Below are positions 1 through 8,828 of a stretch of DNA of 60,976 nt, in pieces. The position numbers were made by a program, and so were the translations under genes. The stretch's first letter is position 1, and each line of letters starts with the position of its first letter. Below the pieces are notes generated by a model. It was given only the letters and a program-made list of their open reading frames with translations. It was not told where the DNA came from and searched no databases. The DNA is from Occallatibacter gabretensis. Its GTDB lineage: Bacteria; Acidobacteriota; Terriglobia; Terriglobales; Acidobacteriaceae. Location: positions 1-60,976 of the forward strand of contig NZ_LAIJ01000008.1 of the NCBI RefSeq assembly GCF_001449115.1, in the 5' to 3' direction.

Positions 1-78
1 TGCAAGCTCGGCATCAAAGGTAAACGCCTCCAGGCCGGATGGGACAATGACTACCTCCTGCAGCTACTCGGCAATTAA
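1..78 (+). CDS. C-terminal end of an unidentified protein (partial)
   Basis: An open frame runs in from the left edge and stops at TAA 76-78, encoding 25 residues that end in NDYLLQLLGN. The codons look ordinary for this genome, and the frame ends just before a decayed gene fragment on the other strand. Too little is visible to assign a family. It is real only if the frame continues upstream of the window. Confidence 0.4.
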   Translation, partial: CKLGIKGKRLQAGWDNDYLLQLLGN

Positions 79-83
79 GATGC

Positions 84-141
84 GTCGGCCCTGGAGGAAG
101 AGCCTTGTCGTACGGGTTGTCATCCACTTGCAGATCATGAA
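84..141 (-). pseudogene. Remnant of a CBM6-like secreted protein gene
   Basis: On the minus strand this stretch encodes VDDNPYDKALPP, almost the same as VDDNPYDRALPP inside the intact CBM-like gene at 2846-3544. At DNA level positions 93-130 match 3192-3229 at 34 of 38 bases. Three of the four differences are silent and the fourth is a conservative Lys/Arg change. Beyond this core the frame resembles nothing in the intact copy and runs into the plus-strand gene tail at 1-78. I read it as a leftover of a duplicated or rearranged paralogue, not a working gene. Confidence 0.5.
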
Positions 142-158
142 GTACTTGACTTAACGGC

Positions 159-2507
159 TCACTGAGGATCTTCGAATAAATTTTCGTGCGGGTGCTGGCG
201 GTCCCGAGCATGGGCGGCGGCGTTTAGAGCGTCGAGCCCCGAGCTTAACGTGGAGGCATTGAACGACTGGTCCGGCGCAGTGATCGGCCCGGCCCAGTCG
301 AAGCCGATCTGGTCGTAGATGTTGCGGTCGTTCTCCCAGATGGAAGACGCGTTCCGGTCTATGAACTCCAGGTAAGTCTGGTCGCCTGTCACCTGGTAAA
401 GAGCGTCCAGGTTACGGACGAAGATGCCTTTGAACTGGGTTTGGTCGGGGTTCTGGCTGGGGCAAGGCGATCCGCAGGGCTCTGTCAGGATGCCGTTTGA
501 GCTGACCAGGGTGCTGATGGCGGCATTCGCGATTCGCCGTGCCTCCGTAAGATACGTCTGGTCATTGGTGGCCTGATACAGGGCGGTGAGACCGCCGAGG
601 ATGACGCCCTGGTTATAGGTCCAGGTTGTCTGGCCATTGTTCTGGCAGGACGTGGTGAGGCCGTCGTTGATGAGGTTGGACGAGTTGATGAGGCCGCTGG
701 CGTTGAACCAGGCCAACTCTTTCTGCGCCCACTGCAGGTACGACACCTGGTGGGTTTCGAGGTAGAGGCGGGCGGACAGCTCCAGGAAGAGTTCGTTTGT
801 GACGGAGTTTTGGTAGGCGTTTGTGGTTTGCCATATGAGCCCGCCGCCGCACTGGGAAGGCGTCCAGGCCTGGGTCACGTAGGAGTGTATCTTTTCCGCC
901 ATCTGCAGGTAGGCGGGGTTGCGCGTGAGTTTGTAAGCGTTCACCCAGGTAAGCGCCCACCATTGGGTATCGTCGTAAGCGGTGTCGATGAAATTGCCCG
1001 GAGTCGGCGGCGGCGCCTCGTTGACGGCCTTTGTGAACGTGTTGGAAACATCGCTCATGTACGCCCGCGAACCTGTGCGCTCCATGTAGTCGATGACCGC
1101 ATCAAGAGCGTTGGCGGAGTTCCACCAGCCGGTGGTGTTGAACAGCCCGGTCGAAGGGTCATAGTACGTCTGCAGCTCCTGCACGGCTGCCTGCGCTTCT
1201 CCCTCATCGCCGGTGAGCTGAACGGTGGAGACCTGTGGGCTGGGGGAGGAGTTACCCTCGGCGCTCGTGGCCACAACTGTGGCGTAGAGAATCCAATTGC
1301 CGACGGCTCTGCCGCCGGGGACCTGGACTATGGCGCTGGTAGCGCCGCTGCCGCACCCAGAGACCGTTGCGCTCGGGCGTGAATAGTTCTCAGCAAAAGG
1401 TTGAGCGGTGACATAGACGTCGTAGCCGGTGATGGTGGGCAGGCCGGCACCGCTGCACTGAGCGGGAGCGCTCCAGTCGACTTTTACGTTGTCGCCGGAC
1501 CGCTGCTGGGCCGATACGCCGGTGGGTGGCATTGGAGTCGGTGGCACCTGCTTCCACGTCACGTTCTGGAAGTACAGCGTGAGTGCAGACGAACCGTTGA
1601 TGGCGGGGTCCACCAACTGGAACTGTGGGGTGCTGGGCGAGACGACGACAGTGTTCGGTGCAAGAGCCAGCACTGTTTCAGTGATCGTCTGAAAATTCGG
1701 GGTCAATGTAACTGGCGGCCCGGAGACATTTTCGTTCCCGTCCCATGCATTGATCTCGACGGTCCCACTGCCGGCTACCTGCGCGGAGATCTGGTAGGTG
1801 TTCCCCGGCAAAAGCGGTGCGTATGTGTAGATCCAGTCGGAATGGCCTAGCGCTGAGTCCACCTGCCATTCCAATGCCGGCGCATCGTTGTAGGTTGTCG
1901 AAGTCAGGGTCGAGTCCTGCCCCCCGTACGCCGTTTGCCACAGCGGGAGACCGCTGGCCGGGCCCACAGGAGACACGCTCGGCTTAGTGAAATAAACATT
2001 CACGGCCGATGTAGTGCTATCCGGGTCGAGGATTTGAAACTGCGGGTTCGGCGAAAGGACAGCGACGGTCTCGCTGACCGTCTGGAATGTGGATGACAGC
2101 TGGATGGGCGCGGACGTAACGTTCGCCTCCCCGTTCCAGATGTTGAGTGTGGCGGTGCCGGTGCCGGCCAGTTGGACCGTGAACGTATACAGCTCATCCG
2201 TGGGCAGCGACAGCGTGTCACTGACCCAGTCCGAATGGCCGAGAGCTGAAGTTACCTGCCATTGCAGGGAAGGTTGACCGGCATACGTGACCGAAGAGAG
2301 CGAAGCATCCTGGCCGCTGTAAGCCAAAGACCAGTCAGAGGGCGAGAGCGGCAGAGTTGTGGTAGCTGCCTGACCCCAGATCGGCTGGGGGAGCGAAAGA
2401 CTCGACAGAAGAAAGATTGCCGTCAGAAAACGGAAGAGCTGCGAATATGGCCCTTGAAGCAAGGTCTTCTTCAATTGCATCGGGCAAAACTTGATGATCC
2501 GGCGCAT
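159..2507 (-). CDS. Secreted glycoside hydrolase, GH76 (alpha-1,6-mannanase-like), with two CBM-like modules
   Basis: A 782-residue exported protein. The start is fixed by GGAGG five bases before the ATG. An N-terminal signal segment ends near WGQA. Two similar beta-sandwich modules follow (about residues 55-175 and 185-315; both carry GQDxxLxSxTY and ALGHSDW), resembling CBM4/9-type carbohydrate-binding domains. Next comes a fibronectin type III-like stretch (about 325-430) and then an alpha-helical C-terminal domain. The motif TAYDDTQWWALTW near residue 511 carries the paired aspartates that in GH76 endo-alpha-1,6-mannanases act as nucleophile and acid/base. Likely substrate: alpha-mannan or a related fungal or bacterial glycan. 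A pair of LacI-type operators lies 77-111 bases upstream, suggesting sugar-controlled expression. Family call is firm; substrate is inferred. Confidence 0.85.
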   Translation of the reverse strand: MRRIIKFCPMQLKKTLLQGPYSQLFRFLTAIFLLSSLSLPQPIWGQAATTTLPLSPSDWSLAYSGQDASLSSVTYAGQPSLQWQVTSALGHSDWVSDTLSLPTDELYTFTVQLAGTGTATLNIWNGEANVTSAPIQLSSTFQTVSETVAVLSPNPQFQILDPDSTTSAVNVYFTKPSVSPVGPASGLPLWQTAYGGQDSTLTSTTYNDAPALEWQVDSALGHSDWIYTYAPLLPGNTYQISAQVAGSGTVEINAWDGNENVSGPPVTLTPNFQTITETVLALAPNTVVVSPSTPQFQLVDPAINGSSALTLYFQNVTWKQVPPTPMPPTGVSAQQRSGDNVKVDWSAPAQCSGAGLPTITGYDVYVTAQPFAENYSRPSATVSGCGSGATSAIVQVPGGRAVGNWILYATVVATSAEGNSSPSPQVSTVQLTGDEGEAQAAVQELQTYYDPSTGLFNTTGWWNSANALDAVIDYMERTGSRAYMSDVSNTFTKAVNEAPPPTPGNFIDTAYDDTQWWALTWVNAYKLTRNPAYLQMAEKIHSYVTQAWTPSQCGGGLIWQTTNAYQNSVTNELFLELSARLYLETHQVSYLQWAQKELAWFNASGLINSSNLINDGLTTSCQNNGQTTWTYNQGVILGGLTALYQATNDQTYLTEARRIANAAISTLVSSNGILTEPCGSPCPSQNPDQTQFKGIFVRNLDALYQVTGDQTYLEFIDRNASSIWENDRNIYDQIGFDWAGPITAPDQSFNASTLSSGLDALNAAAHARDRQHPHENLFEDPQ

Positions 2508-2845
2508 GCCAACCTCCAGAAGGTCCTTATCTCTTGCAACAACTCACCACTGACACAGCGCATTCCCTACGAGAACAGCGCAATGGTAACGTTTCCATAT
2601 GGGATGGTATCGTTACCATAAACGAGGGAAATTCTGATCCGCACGACTATGAACTGTCAAGCACTTTTTGCGGAGATGTTTGTGACACTGCTCTTGAAAA
2701 CAGAACACGGCAGTTTTTGGGGGGCGTCAGCCTTACAGCAGGGTTGCTGGCCTCAATCTGAGGATGTCATACCGTGAGCAACGCTGACACGCGAATGCTA
2801 TTGCTCAGGCAATCTGCACCATGACTAGCGATTCGAAGCCTGAAC
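2508..2845. other. Intergenic region upstream of the GH76 gene
   Basis: This 338-base stretch separates the GH76 start from the end of the CBM6-like gene. It holds the paired LacI-type operators at 2584-2618, which face the GH76 gene. I see no convincing ORF, RNA gene or strong terminator in the rest. Confidence 0.5.
2584..2618 (-). promoter_or_regulatory. Paired LacI-family operator sites
   Basis: Two 14-base dyads, TGGTAACGTTTCCA (2584-2597) and TGGTATCGTTACCA (2605-2618), are each near-palindromic around a central CG, which is typical of LacI/GalR-family operators. Their starts are 21 bases apart, about two helical turns, so two dimers could sit on the same face of the DNA. They lie upstream of the GH76 gene on the minus strand. 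No LacI-type regulator gene is in the window, so the cognate protein must be encoded elsewhere. Confidence 0.7.
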
Positions 2846-3544
2846 TTAGTCCGGTATCGGTTTGAAATCGAAGTAACCGAGGTTCATCTGGCCGTTGCTG
2901 AGGATGTGCACGGTTAGGACGTTTTTGCCCTTATCGAGATGGACTTTGAAAAGATTTGGGGCGAGGTTCCAATGGTGCCACTGACGCCAGGCTACCGGAT
3001 CGGCGGAATCGTAGGTGGATGCGATGCCGAGGGGCGCTGTGGCGCTCTTTCCATTGACATCGATTGAGATGGTTGCGCCGCGATTGGATGTGTAAAGGAA
3101 ATCTGCGGTGTAGGTTTCGGTTTTGGCTGCGTTGACCGTGATGTTGAACCATTCACCGGGCTCGGTCCAGCCGACGTAGAGCATGTCGCGCGGAGGAAGA
3201 GCCCTGTCATACGGGTTGTCGTCCACCTGATCCGGCTTGCGGTCGAATTTGACGAAGGAGGTATCGACGCCTTCGTGCATGCGGAATTCGTGCAGGTAGG
3301 TGCCATCGGCGGGATTCAGTTCTCCGCTGCCGTGATTCTTCTCGTCGATGTCGTGATATGCGATGCCTTCACCGCCGAGATCGTAGTAGGCGCAAAAGAC
3401 GCGGCCCGGGATTTTCTGTGGGCCATCCTGATAGCGGCTGTCGCCATAGGGCGTGCCTTTGTATTGACTCTGGAAGGATTGAGGGTGAGCGGCTGCGGTG
3501 ATGCATGTGGCGATAAGGCATACGGAGAAGATTTTCGTTCTCAT
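2846..3544 (-). CDS. Secreted CBM6-like carbohydrate-binding protein
   Basis: A 232-residue protein with a signal peptide (cleavage near AAAHPQS). The stretch YVGWTEPGEWFNITVNAAKT around residues 124-143 and the following beta-rich segment resemble the GEWxxYTVxV core of family 6-type carbohydrate-binding modules. No catalytic domain is attached, so it probably binds a glycan or serves as an accessory module. It has an AAGGAAC ribosome site and sits 23 bases behind the PLC-like gene, so it is likely the last gene of the operon beginning with pncB. A fragment of a close paralogue lies at the left edge of the window. Confidence 0.6.
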   Translation of the reverse strand: MRTKIFSVCLIATCITAAAHPQSFQSQYKGTPYGDSRYQDGPQKIPGRVFCAYYDLGGEGIAYHDIDEKNHGSGELNPADGTYLHEFRMHEGVDTSFVKFDRKPDQVDDNPYDRALPPRDMLYVGWTEPGEWFNITVNAAKTETYTADFLYTSNRGATISIDVNGKSATAPLGIASTYDSADPVAWRQWHHWNLAPNLFKVHLDKGKNVLTVHILSNGQMNLGYFDFKPIPD

Positions 3545-3567
3545 TGTTCAGTTCCTTTGAGCAGCGG

Positions 3568-4608
3568 TTATTTCGTGTTGCCCGGACGCAGGTTTTGCGA
3601 GTTCTGCTTCATGTACTCGGCAAGGTCTTCATACTGATCGCTGGCGACAAAGTTCACGCCTGCTGCGATGGCGGCCTTCCAGCGCGGAATGACGGCTTCC
3701 CTGCTGCCGTAGTTATAGTAGTTGCCCCAGCCGCGATCTTCACTGGGTGAGAATCCATCGAGCGTGTAGAAGCGAATCCAGTAGCCGAGCTCGTGCGCGT
3801 GATTGACGAGTGCGCGGAGGCGCTTGTCATCGGCATCGGTCCACGTGATGGAGCCGTGCTGACCGCCTTCTTCTACTGTGTACCAACTGCTGTTCCACCA
3901 GCGACGGTAGTTTGTGGGGCGCTCGCTGAAGAGGTCCTCCACCGGGGCTGTGGCCTCCCAGTGCTGAATTTCTTTGCCGACCAGGCCAGCGGGCGGGTTC
4001 TTTGTGTGAGCGGAGCCGAAGACGCGTAGCTTTGCCCCGACTGGCACGTCATCATAGAAGACTTTCTGCTGTGCGTCGGATTCTTCTGTCACGACCAGCA
4101 CGGGCTTGCGGTCCAGCGGAGAGAGCGCATTTGCATCCTGCGTCTTGATTGCTGTTGAAAGCCAGGGCTCATTTTCGCCGAGTAGCTTCCAGACAGCGGC
4201 GAGGATTTCCGGCCGGTTGTCTTTGAAATCAAAATGCAGAACGATTACCGGCCAGCGGTCTTTGTGATTCTCCTGGATTGCCTTCTCAATGACTGGACGG
4301 GCTTGATCGAAGAATGACTCCTTGAGAGTGGGCTCAGCTCCGGTGGGCTTTGCTGAGTGCGAGACCACTACGCGGCCTGCTCCTGTGGCGGGATCGACAT
4401 ACCAGGCGAGGTCCTGCTCGATGGATACGGGATAGCCGGAGTTGAGCGCGCGAGGGACGCGGTCGGTCCACTTGCCGTCGTATGGGTAGCAGTTATGCGC
4501 GTCGAGGATTGGCTGGTTGTGGTTCAGTAAATCGAGATGCGCGTTGGGATTTTGCGCTGCGGCTGAACCGGCGATGAGCAGGGATGATGCGAGCAGTGCT
4601 AACTTCAC
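3568..4608 (-). CDS. Secreted PLC-like / glycerophosphodiesterase-type TIM-barrel phosphodiesterase
   Basis: A 346-residue protein starting at GTG, with GGAG six bases upstream. A short signal peptide ends at AGSAAAQ. The pattern ILDAHNCYPYDGKW near residue 35 followed by VSIEQDLAWYVD near 61 and HFDFKD near 124 fits the His / Glu-x-Asp metal site of the PLC-like phosphodiesterase superfamily (GDPD and PI-PLC relatives). The end (GVNFVASDQYEDLAEYM) matches the last strand and helix of that barrel. Likely acts in the periplasm or outside the cell on a phosphodiester; the substrate is unknown. It lies 24 bases after pncB and 23 bases before the CBM-like gene, so all three are probably co-transcribed. 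Confidence 0.65.
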   Translation of the reverse strand: MKLALLASSLLIAGSAAAQNPNAHLDLLNHNQPILDAHNCYPYDGKWTDRVPRALNSGYPVSIEQDLAWYVDPATGAGRVVVSHSAKPTGAEPTLKESFFDQARPVIEKAIQENHKDRWPVIVLHFDFKDNRPEILAAVWKLLGENEPWLSTAIKTQDANALSPLDRKPVLVVTEESDAQQKVFYDDVPVGAKLRVFGSAHTKNPPAGLVGKEIQHWEATAPVEDLFSERPTNYRRWWNSSWYTVEEGGQHGSITWTDADDKRLRALVNHAHELGYWIRFYTLDGFSPSEDRGWGNYYNYGSREAVIPRWKAAIAAGVNFVASDQYEDLAEYMKQNSQNLRPGNTK

Positions 4609-4632
4609 GAGATTCTCCGGACGGTGATCTAT

Positions 4633-5937
4633 TTATGCTTCGACGGGGATGTCTGCGATGCCTTCGAGGCCGAAGACGCGACGGTAGCGTTCCACTTCTT
4701 CCGGCGGTCCCATTGCTTTGCGGTAGTTGTCTGAGAGCTTGACTGCCTGACGGCCATCGACTTCGACCAGCTTGCATACCAGGCTGATGGGATCGAAGCC
4801 ATCGCCGCCCTGCGGATCGCAGTTGCGGAAGTCATTGGTGAGGAGCGTACCCCAGCCGGCACTGAAGCGAATCCTGCCAGAGAAGTAGGCGTGCAGCTCC
4901 AGGATTTTGTCGACATCGAGTGCGTCGGAGGCGATGAGCCGCTTACGGCGTGGGTCGCGGTTGCGCTGCTCCAGCCATGCGATGTATTCATCGCCTGCAA
5001 CGAACGGGTCTTTGCTATCGATGCGCTGCCCGGTCCAGTCGGCTACCCAGTCGGGCGCGTTCCGGAGGAACTGCGTGGTGCCGAAGGTGTCCGGCAGGAG
5101 AATCATCAACTCGCCCTGATAGGTGCGCTGCCAGAGATCGAGCAGACGATACTGCGCGGTGCGGAGGTCGTCGTCTGTGCCGGCCAATGCGGCCAGAGCC
5201 ATTGGCAGTTCATGCGCGTTGGTGCCGATGGCTTCAAGATCGTGGTTGTAGGCGAGGTACGTGTTGGAGCTGCCGGTGAAGTTTGATCCGAGCACATCGC
5301 GCATGGCGATCACTACATATTCGTGCCAGAGATAGCTGTGGCGGCGTCGGGTGCCGAAGTCACTTAGGCGAAGCGAAGGAACGCCGCGGAGACGCTCCAT
5401 CTTTTCCCAGAGCCGGGTCTTGGCGCGAGCGTAGAGGATGTCGAGATCGAACTCACTCAACTTCTTCATCGCGGCGCGGGTCTTGAGCTCATCGATGGTG
5501 GAGAGGGCGTAAATCTCCCACAGCGTTGTCTCCGTCCACAGGCCGTCGAAACGGAGGGAAATTTGCCCATCCTGCACGGAAAGCTCGTAATCGGAGAGGC
5601 GGAAATCCTTGTCGAGCCACTCCAGAAACTCCGATTCGAAGATTCCCCGCTTGCCGTAAAAGGAGTTTCCCGCGAGCCAGATCAGCTCCGATTTATGGAA
5701 GCGAAGCTTGCGCGTGTTTTCTAACTGCTCACGCAGTTCGTCGAGGACGATGATGTCGCCGAGCCTGACTGTAGTGGTGCGATTCTGCAGTGCAAACGAG
5801 GCGCGTGTGCGCGGAAAGTGCTTCCAGATGAACTGCAGCATGAGCAGCTTGTAGAAGTCGGTATCGAGGAGCGACCGCGTGATTGGGTCAAGCTCCCAGT
5901 TATGGTCGTGCGCGCGGCGGGAAATGTTGACGATCAC
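4633..5937 (-). CDS. pncB: Nicotinate phosphoribosyltransferase
   Basis: A 434-residue cytoplasmic enzyme of the NAD salvage (Preiss-Handler) pathway. It joins nicotinate and PRPP to make nicotinate mononucleotide, coupled to ATP hydrolysis. LLDTDFYKLLMLQF near residue 23 is the classic N-terminal signature. GTRRRHS (about 195) and GTNAHELPM (about 238) hold conserved active-site residues, including the His (H242) that is phosphorylated in this family. LLPDTFGTTQFL and the late FSAGWGTLLTND complete the barrel. Length is normal. It is the first gene of a minus-strand run with two exported carbohydrate/phosphodiester proteins, an unexpected pairing. Confidence 0.93.
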   Translation of the reverse strand: MIVNISRRAHDHNWELDPITRSLLDTDFYKLLMLQFIWKHFPRTRASFALQNRTTTVRLGDIIVLDELREQLENTRKLRFHKSELIWLAGNSFYGKRGIFESEFLEWLDKDFRLSDYELSVQDGQISLRFDGLWTETTLWEIYALSTIDELKTRAAMKKLSEFDLDILYARAKTRLWEKMERLRGVPSLRLSDFGTRRRHSYLWHEYVVIAMRDVLGSNFTGSSNTYLAYNHDLEAIGTNAHELPMALAALAGTDDDLRTAQYRLLDLWQRTYQGELMILLPDTFGTTQFLRNAPDWVADWTGQRIDSKDPFVAGDEYIAWLEQRNRDPRRKRLIASDALDVDKILELHAYFSGRIRFSAGWGTLLTNDFRNCDPQGGDGFDPISLVCKLVEVDGRQAVKLSDNYRKAMGPPEEVERYRRVFGLEGIADIPVEA

Positions 5938-6165
5938 GATGCTACTAATTTATGGCATTGGAGCGGGATGTGTCCTGAATGATTGATTACAGAAATCGGC
6001 TTTGGCAGTCGTATAGTTCGGCGAAGAATCTTCAACCGCCTTCAATAGGTGATAGAGTGAGCAACCCGAATCAAAGGTATGGGCTAATCGTGCCAGTGGC
6101 ATAAAAAGTGTGCCATACTACCGGCGCTGCATAGAATTTGCACTGGCAATGTCGAAAGAAGGAAG

Positions 6166-8544
6166 ATGGAACGAGGCCTCGTAAGAGGAAGGTCATCTGA
6201 ATCCCAGAGCAGCGAGGGAATGGCGGCGCGGATGTCCTGTTTTGATTGCAAGGAGCAACCTAATACGAGCACCGCCGGGTCGAACCGGGCTCTGCGTACG
6301 CTTCTTGTTTTAGTCGCAACCATCCTCTTGCCTGCTTCCATCGAAGCCGCTGAACCTCAGCCTCTTACTACGCTTGCCGCCATCCACGCCTTGTCAAACC
6401 AGGAAGCCGGCAATGCTCTGCCGGTCGCCTTCGAAGCCACCGTCATCTACTCGCGAGGCTATGCATGGATACTCTTCGTGCAGGACGGCAATGACGCACT
6501 TTATGTCAGCGCCGACACAACCAATCCCTGGCAAGCCGGTGATCGCGTCTTCATCAAGGGCAAAACCCAAGGAAGTCTTCGGCCTATAGTCCAGGCCGAG
6601 AACATCACACTGCTCCACCACGGCGACTTGCCGCAACCGGTTAAAGCGTCCTGGAGCGAGATGATCCGTGGCCAGTTGGACTGCCGCCTGGCACTGGTTC
6701 GAGCGAGGGTACGGGCTGTCGATCTTACGAGGATTCCGGGGGGATCCGTTCGCAGCGGCCGTATTCAATTGTCAATGGATGGAGGGCATCTTGAGGCCTA
6801 TGTCGACAGTGATGATGGAACGGCACTCAAGAACCTGCTCGACGCCGATGTTGAGATTACCGGAGTCGTCGCGGCCAAATTTGACGACAAGATGGATCAA
6901 ACGGGAAATACTCTCTATGTTTCTACGCTTAGCCAGATTCGAACTCTGGGGCACGCGAGCAGCAGCCCATGGTCCGCTCCGCTCATGCCGATAGAAGAGA
7001 TTATGGGCGAGTCCCAAATTCAGGATCAGACGGAACGAGTACACGTTTCAGGCACAATCACCTATTACGAGCCCAGCATGGTGGTGGTGCTCCAGAACGG
7101 GTCTAAGAGTTTGTGGGTCTCAACCCAGACGCGAGATCCATTGCGAGTTGGCGACCAGGCCGATGCTACGGGGTTTCCTACGGAGCACAATCGTCAACTC
7201 TCTCTCTCCGATGGAGAAATCAGAGATTCTCATATCTGGGCCCCGATCCAGGCTCATGAGGTGTCGTCGTGGCAGGAATTAGCCTCCTGGACCAACCAAC
7301 CCATCGGACATCAAGGCGATCTGGTTTCACTCAAAGGCCACTTAATAACACATGTTCGAGAGGCCTCACAAGATGAATACGTCCTGAGTTCCGGAGGCCA
7401 ACTTTTCACAGCCATCTATCGCCATGCTGACGCCAAGCACGCTCCTCCTATACGAAACGTGCCTCTGGGCTCGGAAGTTCGCGTGACTGGCGTATGCACT
7501 ATTCCCTACATGAATACTGTAGATCCACTAGGAGACGATGTACCCTTTGACATCCTCTTGCGTTCTTTGGACGATATTGAAGTTGTCTCCGGCCCTTCTC
7601 TTTTGAACGTCAGAAATCTCCTCATGGTAGCCGGTTCTCTGACCGTTCTCCTGTTTATCGCCGTCGTCCGAACCCTGATCGTGGAGCGCAAGATACGACG
7701 CCAGAATGCTGCGGCGGCCTATCTCGAAAGTTGCCGAGCCAGAATCCTTGAAGATATCAACGGCACTCGACCACTGAGCGAAATTCTTGAACAGATTACT
7801 ACCCTGGTATCGTTCCAGCTCCAGGGTGCGCCTTGCTGGCTGCAGACGACTGAGGGGGTGGAAATCGGGAACCGTCCTCCCGCCAATTTGGCCTTACGAA
7901 TCGTTGAGCAACCAGTTGCGGGACAGCAAGGGCAGGCTCTCGGAATCTTGTATATTGCAGTGCCCGAACGCGCACAAAACTCAACCGACCAATCCCGGAC
8001 GATTGCAACGACCGTTTCTCTTATTACTCTGGCGATCGAAACCAGGCGTCTTTACTCGGACCTCCGTCATCGATCGGAGTTCGATTTACTCACGGACATT
8101 CCCAACCGCTTTTCGCTTGAAAGATACCTCCAGGAACTGATTGACCGTACCCGGCAAAGCGCCGACGCTTTTACCCTGATTTATGTGGACCTGGACAACT
8201 TTAAGCCTGTGAATGACTATTACGGCCATATGGTCGGCGATCTCTATTTGCGCGAGATTGCCGCGCGTATGAAACACCAGCTACGAACGGATGATATGCT
8301 GGCGCGCCTGGGCGGAGACGAGTTTGCCGTACTGATTCCAACCGTGCAAACAGAGGACGGCGCGCGTGAGGTCATTCACCGGCTTAAACAGGCATTCGAG
8401 CAGCCATTTCAGATTGAGGGACTTACCCTTCGTGGATCGGCAAGCTTTGGCTTCGCCATTTATGCCGACGGCGACACAACGAAAGACTCACTTTTGAGCG
8501 CCGCTGATGCATCGATGTACGCGGTCAAGCAAAGTAAAGCTTAA
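6166..8544 (+). CDS. Membrane-anchored diguanylate cyclase (GGDEF) with a large periplasmic N-terminal region
   Basis: A 792-residue protein. After an N-terminal hydrophobic segment (about 43-62) comes a ~400-residue region with three repeats of the type VxxxGxVxxxxxxxxxLQxGxxxLWVS...GDxVxxxG (near residues 88, 300 and 400). This looks like repeated OB-fold-like beta barrels and is presumably periplasmic. A transmembrane helix lies near 480-500, then a GAF-like segment (about 530-630) and a GGDEF domain. The active-site GGDEF is at about 714-718, with an RxxD inhibitory site (RTDD) exactly five residues before it, so product-inhibited c-di-GMP synthesis is expected. There is no EAL domain. 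Start uncertain: ATGs at 6220 and 6232 are alternatives and none has an ideally spaced ribosome site. Confidence 0.85.
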   Translation: MERGLVRGRSSESQSSEGMAARMSCFDCKEQPNTSTAGSNRALRTLLVLVATILLPASIEAAEPQPLTTLAAIHALSNQEAGNALPVAFEATVIYSRGYAWILFVQDGNDALYVSADTTNPWQAGDRVFIKGKTQGSLRPIVQAENITLLHHGDLPQPVKASWSEMIRGQLDCRLALVRARVRAVDLTRIPGGSVRSGRIQLSMDGGHLEAYVDSDDGTALKNLLDADVEITGVVAAKFDDKMDQTGNTLYVSTLSQIRTLGHASSSPWSAPLMPIEEIMGESQIQDQTERVHVSGTITYYEPSMVVVLQNGSKSLWVSTQTRDPLRVGDQADATGFPTEHNRQLSLSDGEIRDSHIWAPIQAHEVSSWQELASWTNQPIGHQGDLVSLKGHLITHVREASQDEYVLSSGGQLFTAIYRHADAKHAPPIRNVPLGSEVRVTGVCTIPYMNTVDPLGDDVPFDILLRSLDDIEVVSGPSLLNVRNLLMVAGSLTVLLFIAVVRTLIVERKIRRQNAAAAYLESCRARILEDINGTRPLSEILEQITTLVSFQLQGAPCWLQTTEGVEIGNRPPANLALRIVEQPVAGQQGQALGILYIAVPERAQNSTDQSRTIATTVSLITLAIETRRLYSDLRHRSEFDLLTDIPNRFSLERYLQELIDRTRQSADAFTLIYVDLDNFKPVNDYYGHMVGDLYLREIAARMKHQLRTDDMLARLGGDEFAVLIPTVQTEDGAREVIHRLKQAFEQPFQIEGLTLRGSASFGFAIYADGDTTKDSLLSAADASMYAVKQSKA

Positions 8545-8828
8545 AAAGAAGGGCTTTTCTAGAAGCTATAGATTAATTCCCCAAACGGCCATAACGTCCT
8601 AGCTAGAATTGGATTTGGCTGCCATAGTACGCGAGCGATCCTATCCACAGTACCTGCGGGTGAGAAGACCAAGCTCAAGGGCTGATGTACCGGCTGAAGC
8701 CCGTACTCTTCACTAAAGCGTTTCTAACCGCACCCACTACCAGGCTTTTGATTCCCCGGTCTGGTCCTTTACACTGGACATTGCGGCCCCTCTGATTCCC
8801 CTGATAAGGATTTCCGCAACCGATTCGA

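Noticed and set aside
5938..6165. Possible c-di-GMP (GEMM) riboswitch upstream of the GGDEF gene
   Set aside because: I looked for the conserved GEMM core and tetraloop-receptor pattern and did not find them.
6084..6341. Minus-strand 85-residue frame before the GGDEF gene
   Set aside because: No ribosome site, and it overlaps the GGDEF N-terminus, which is better supported.
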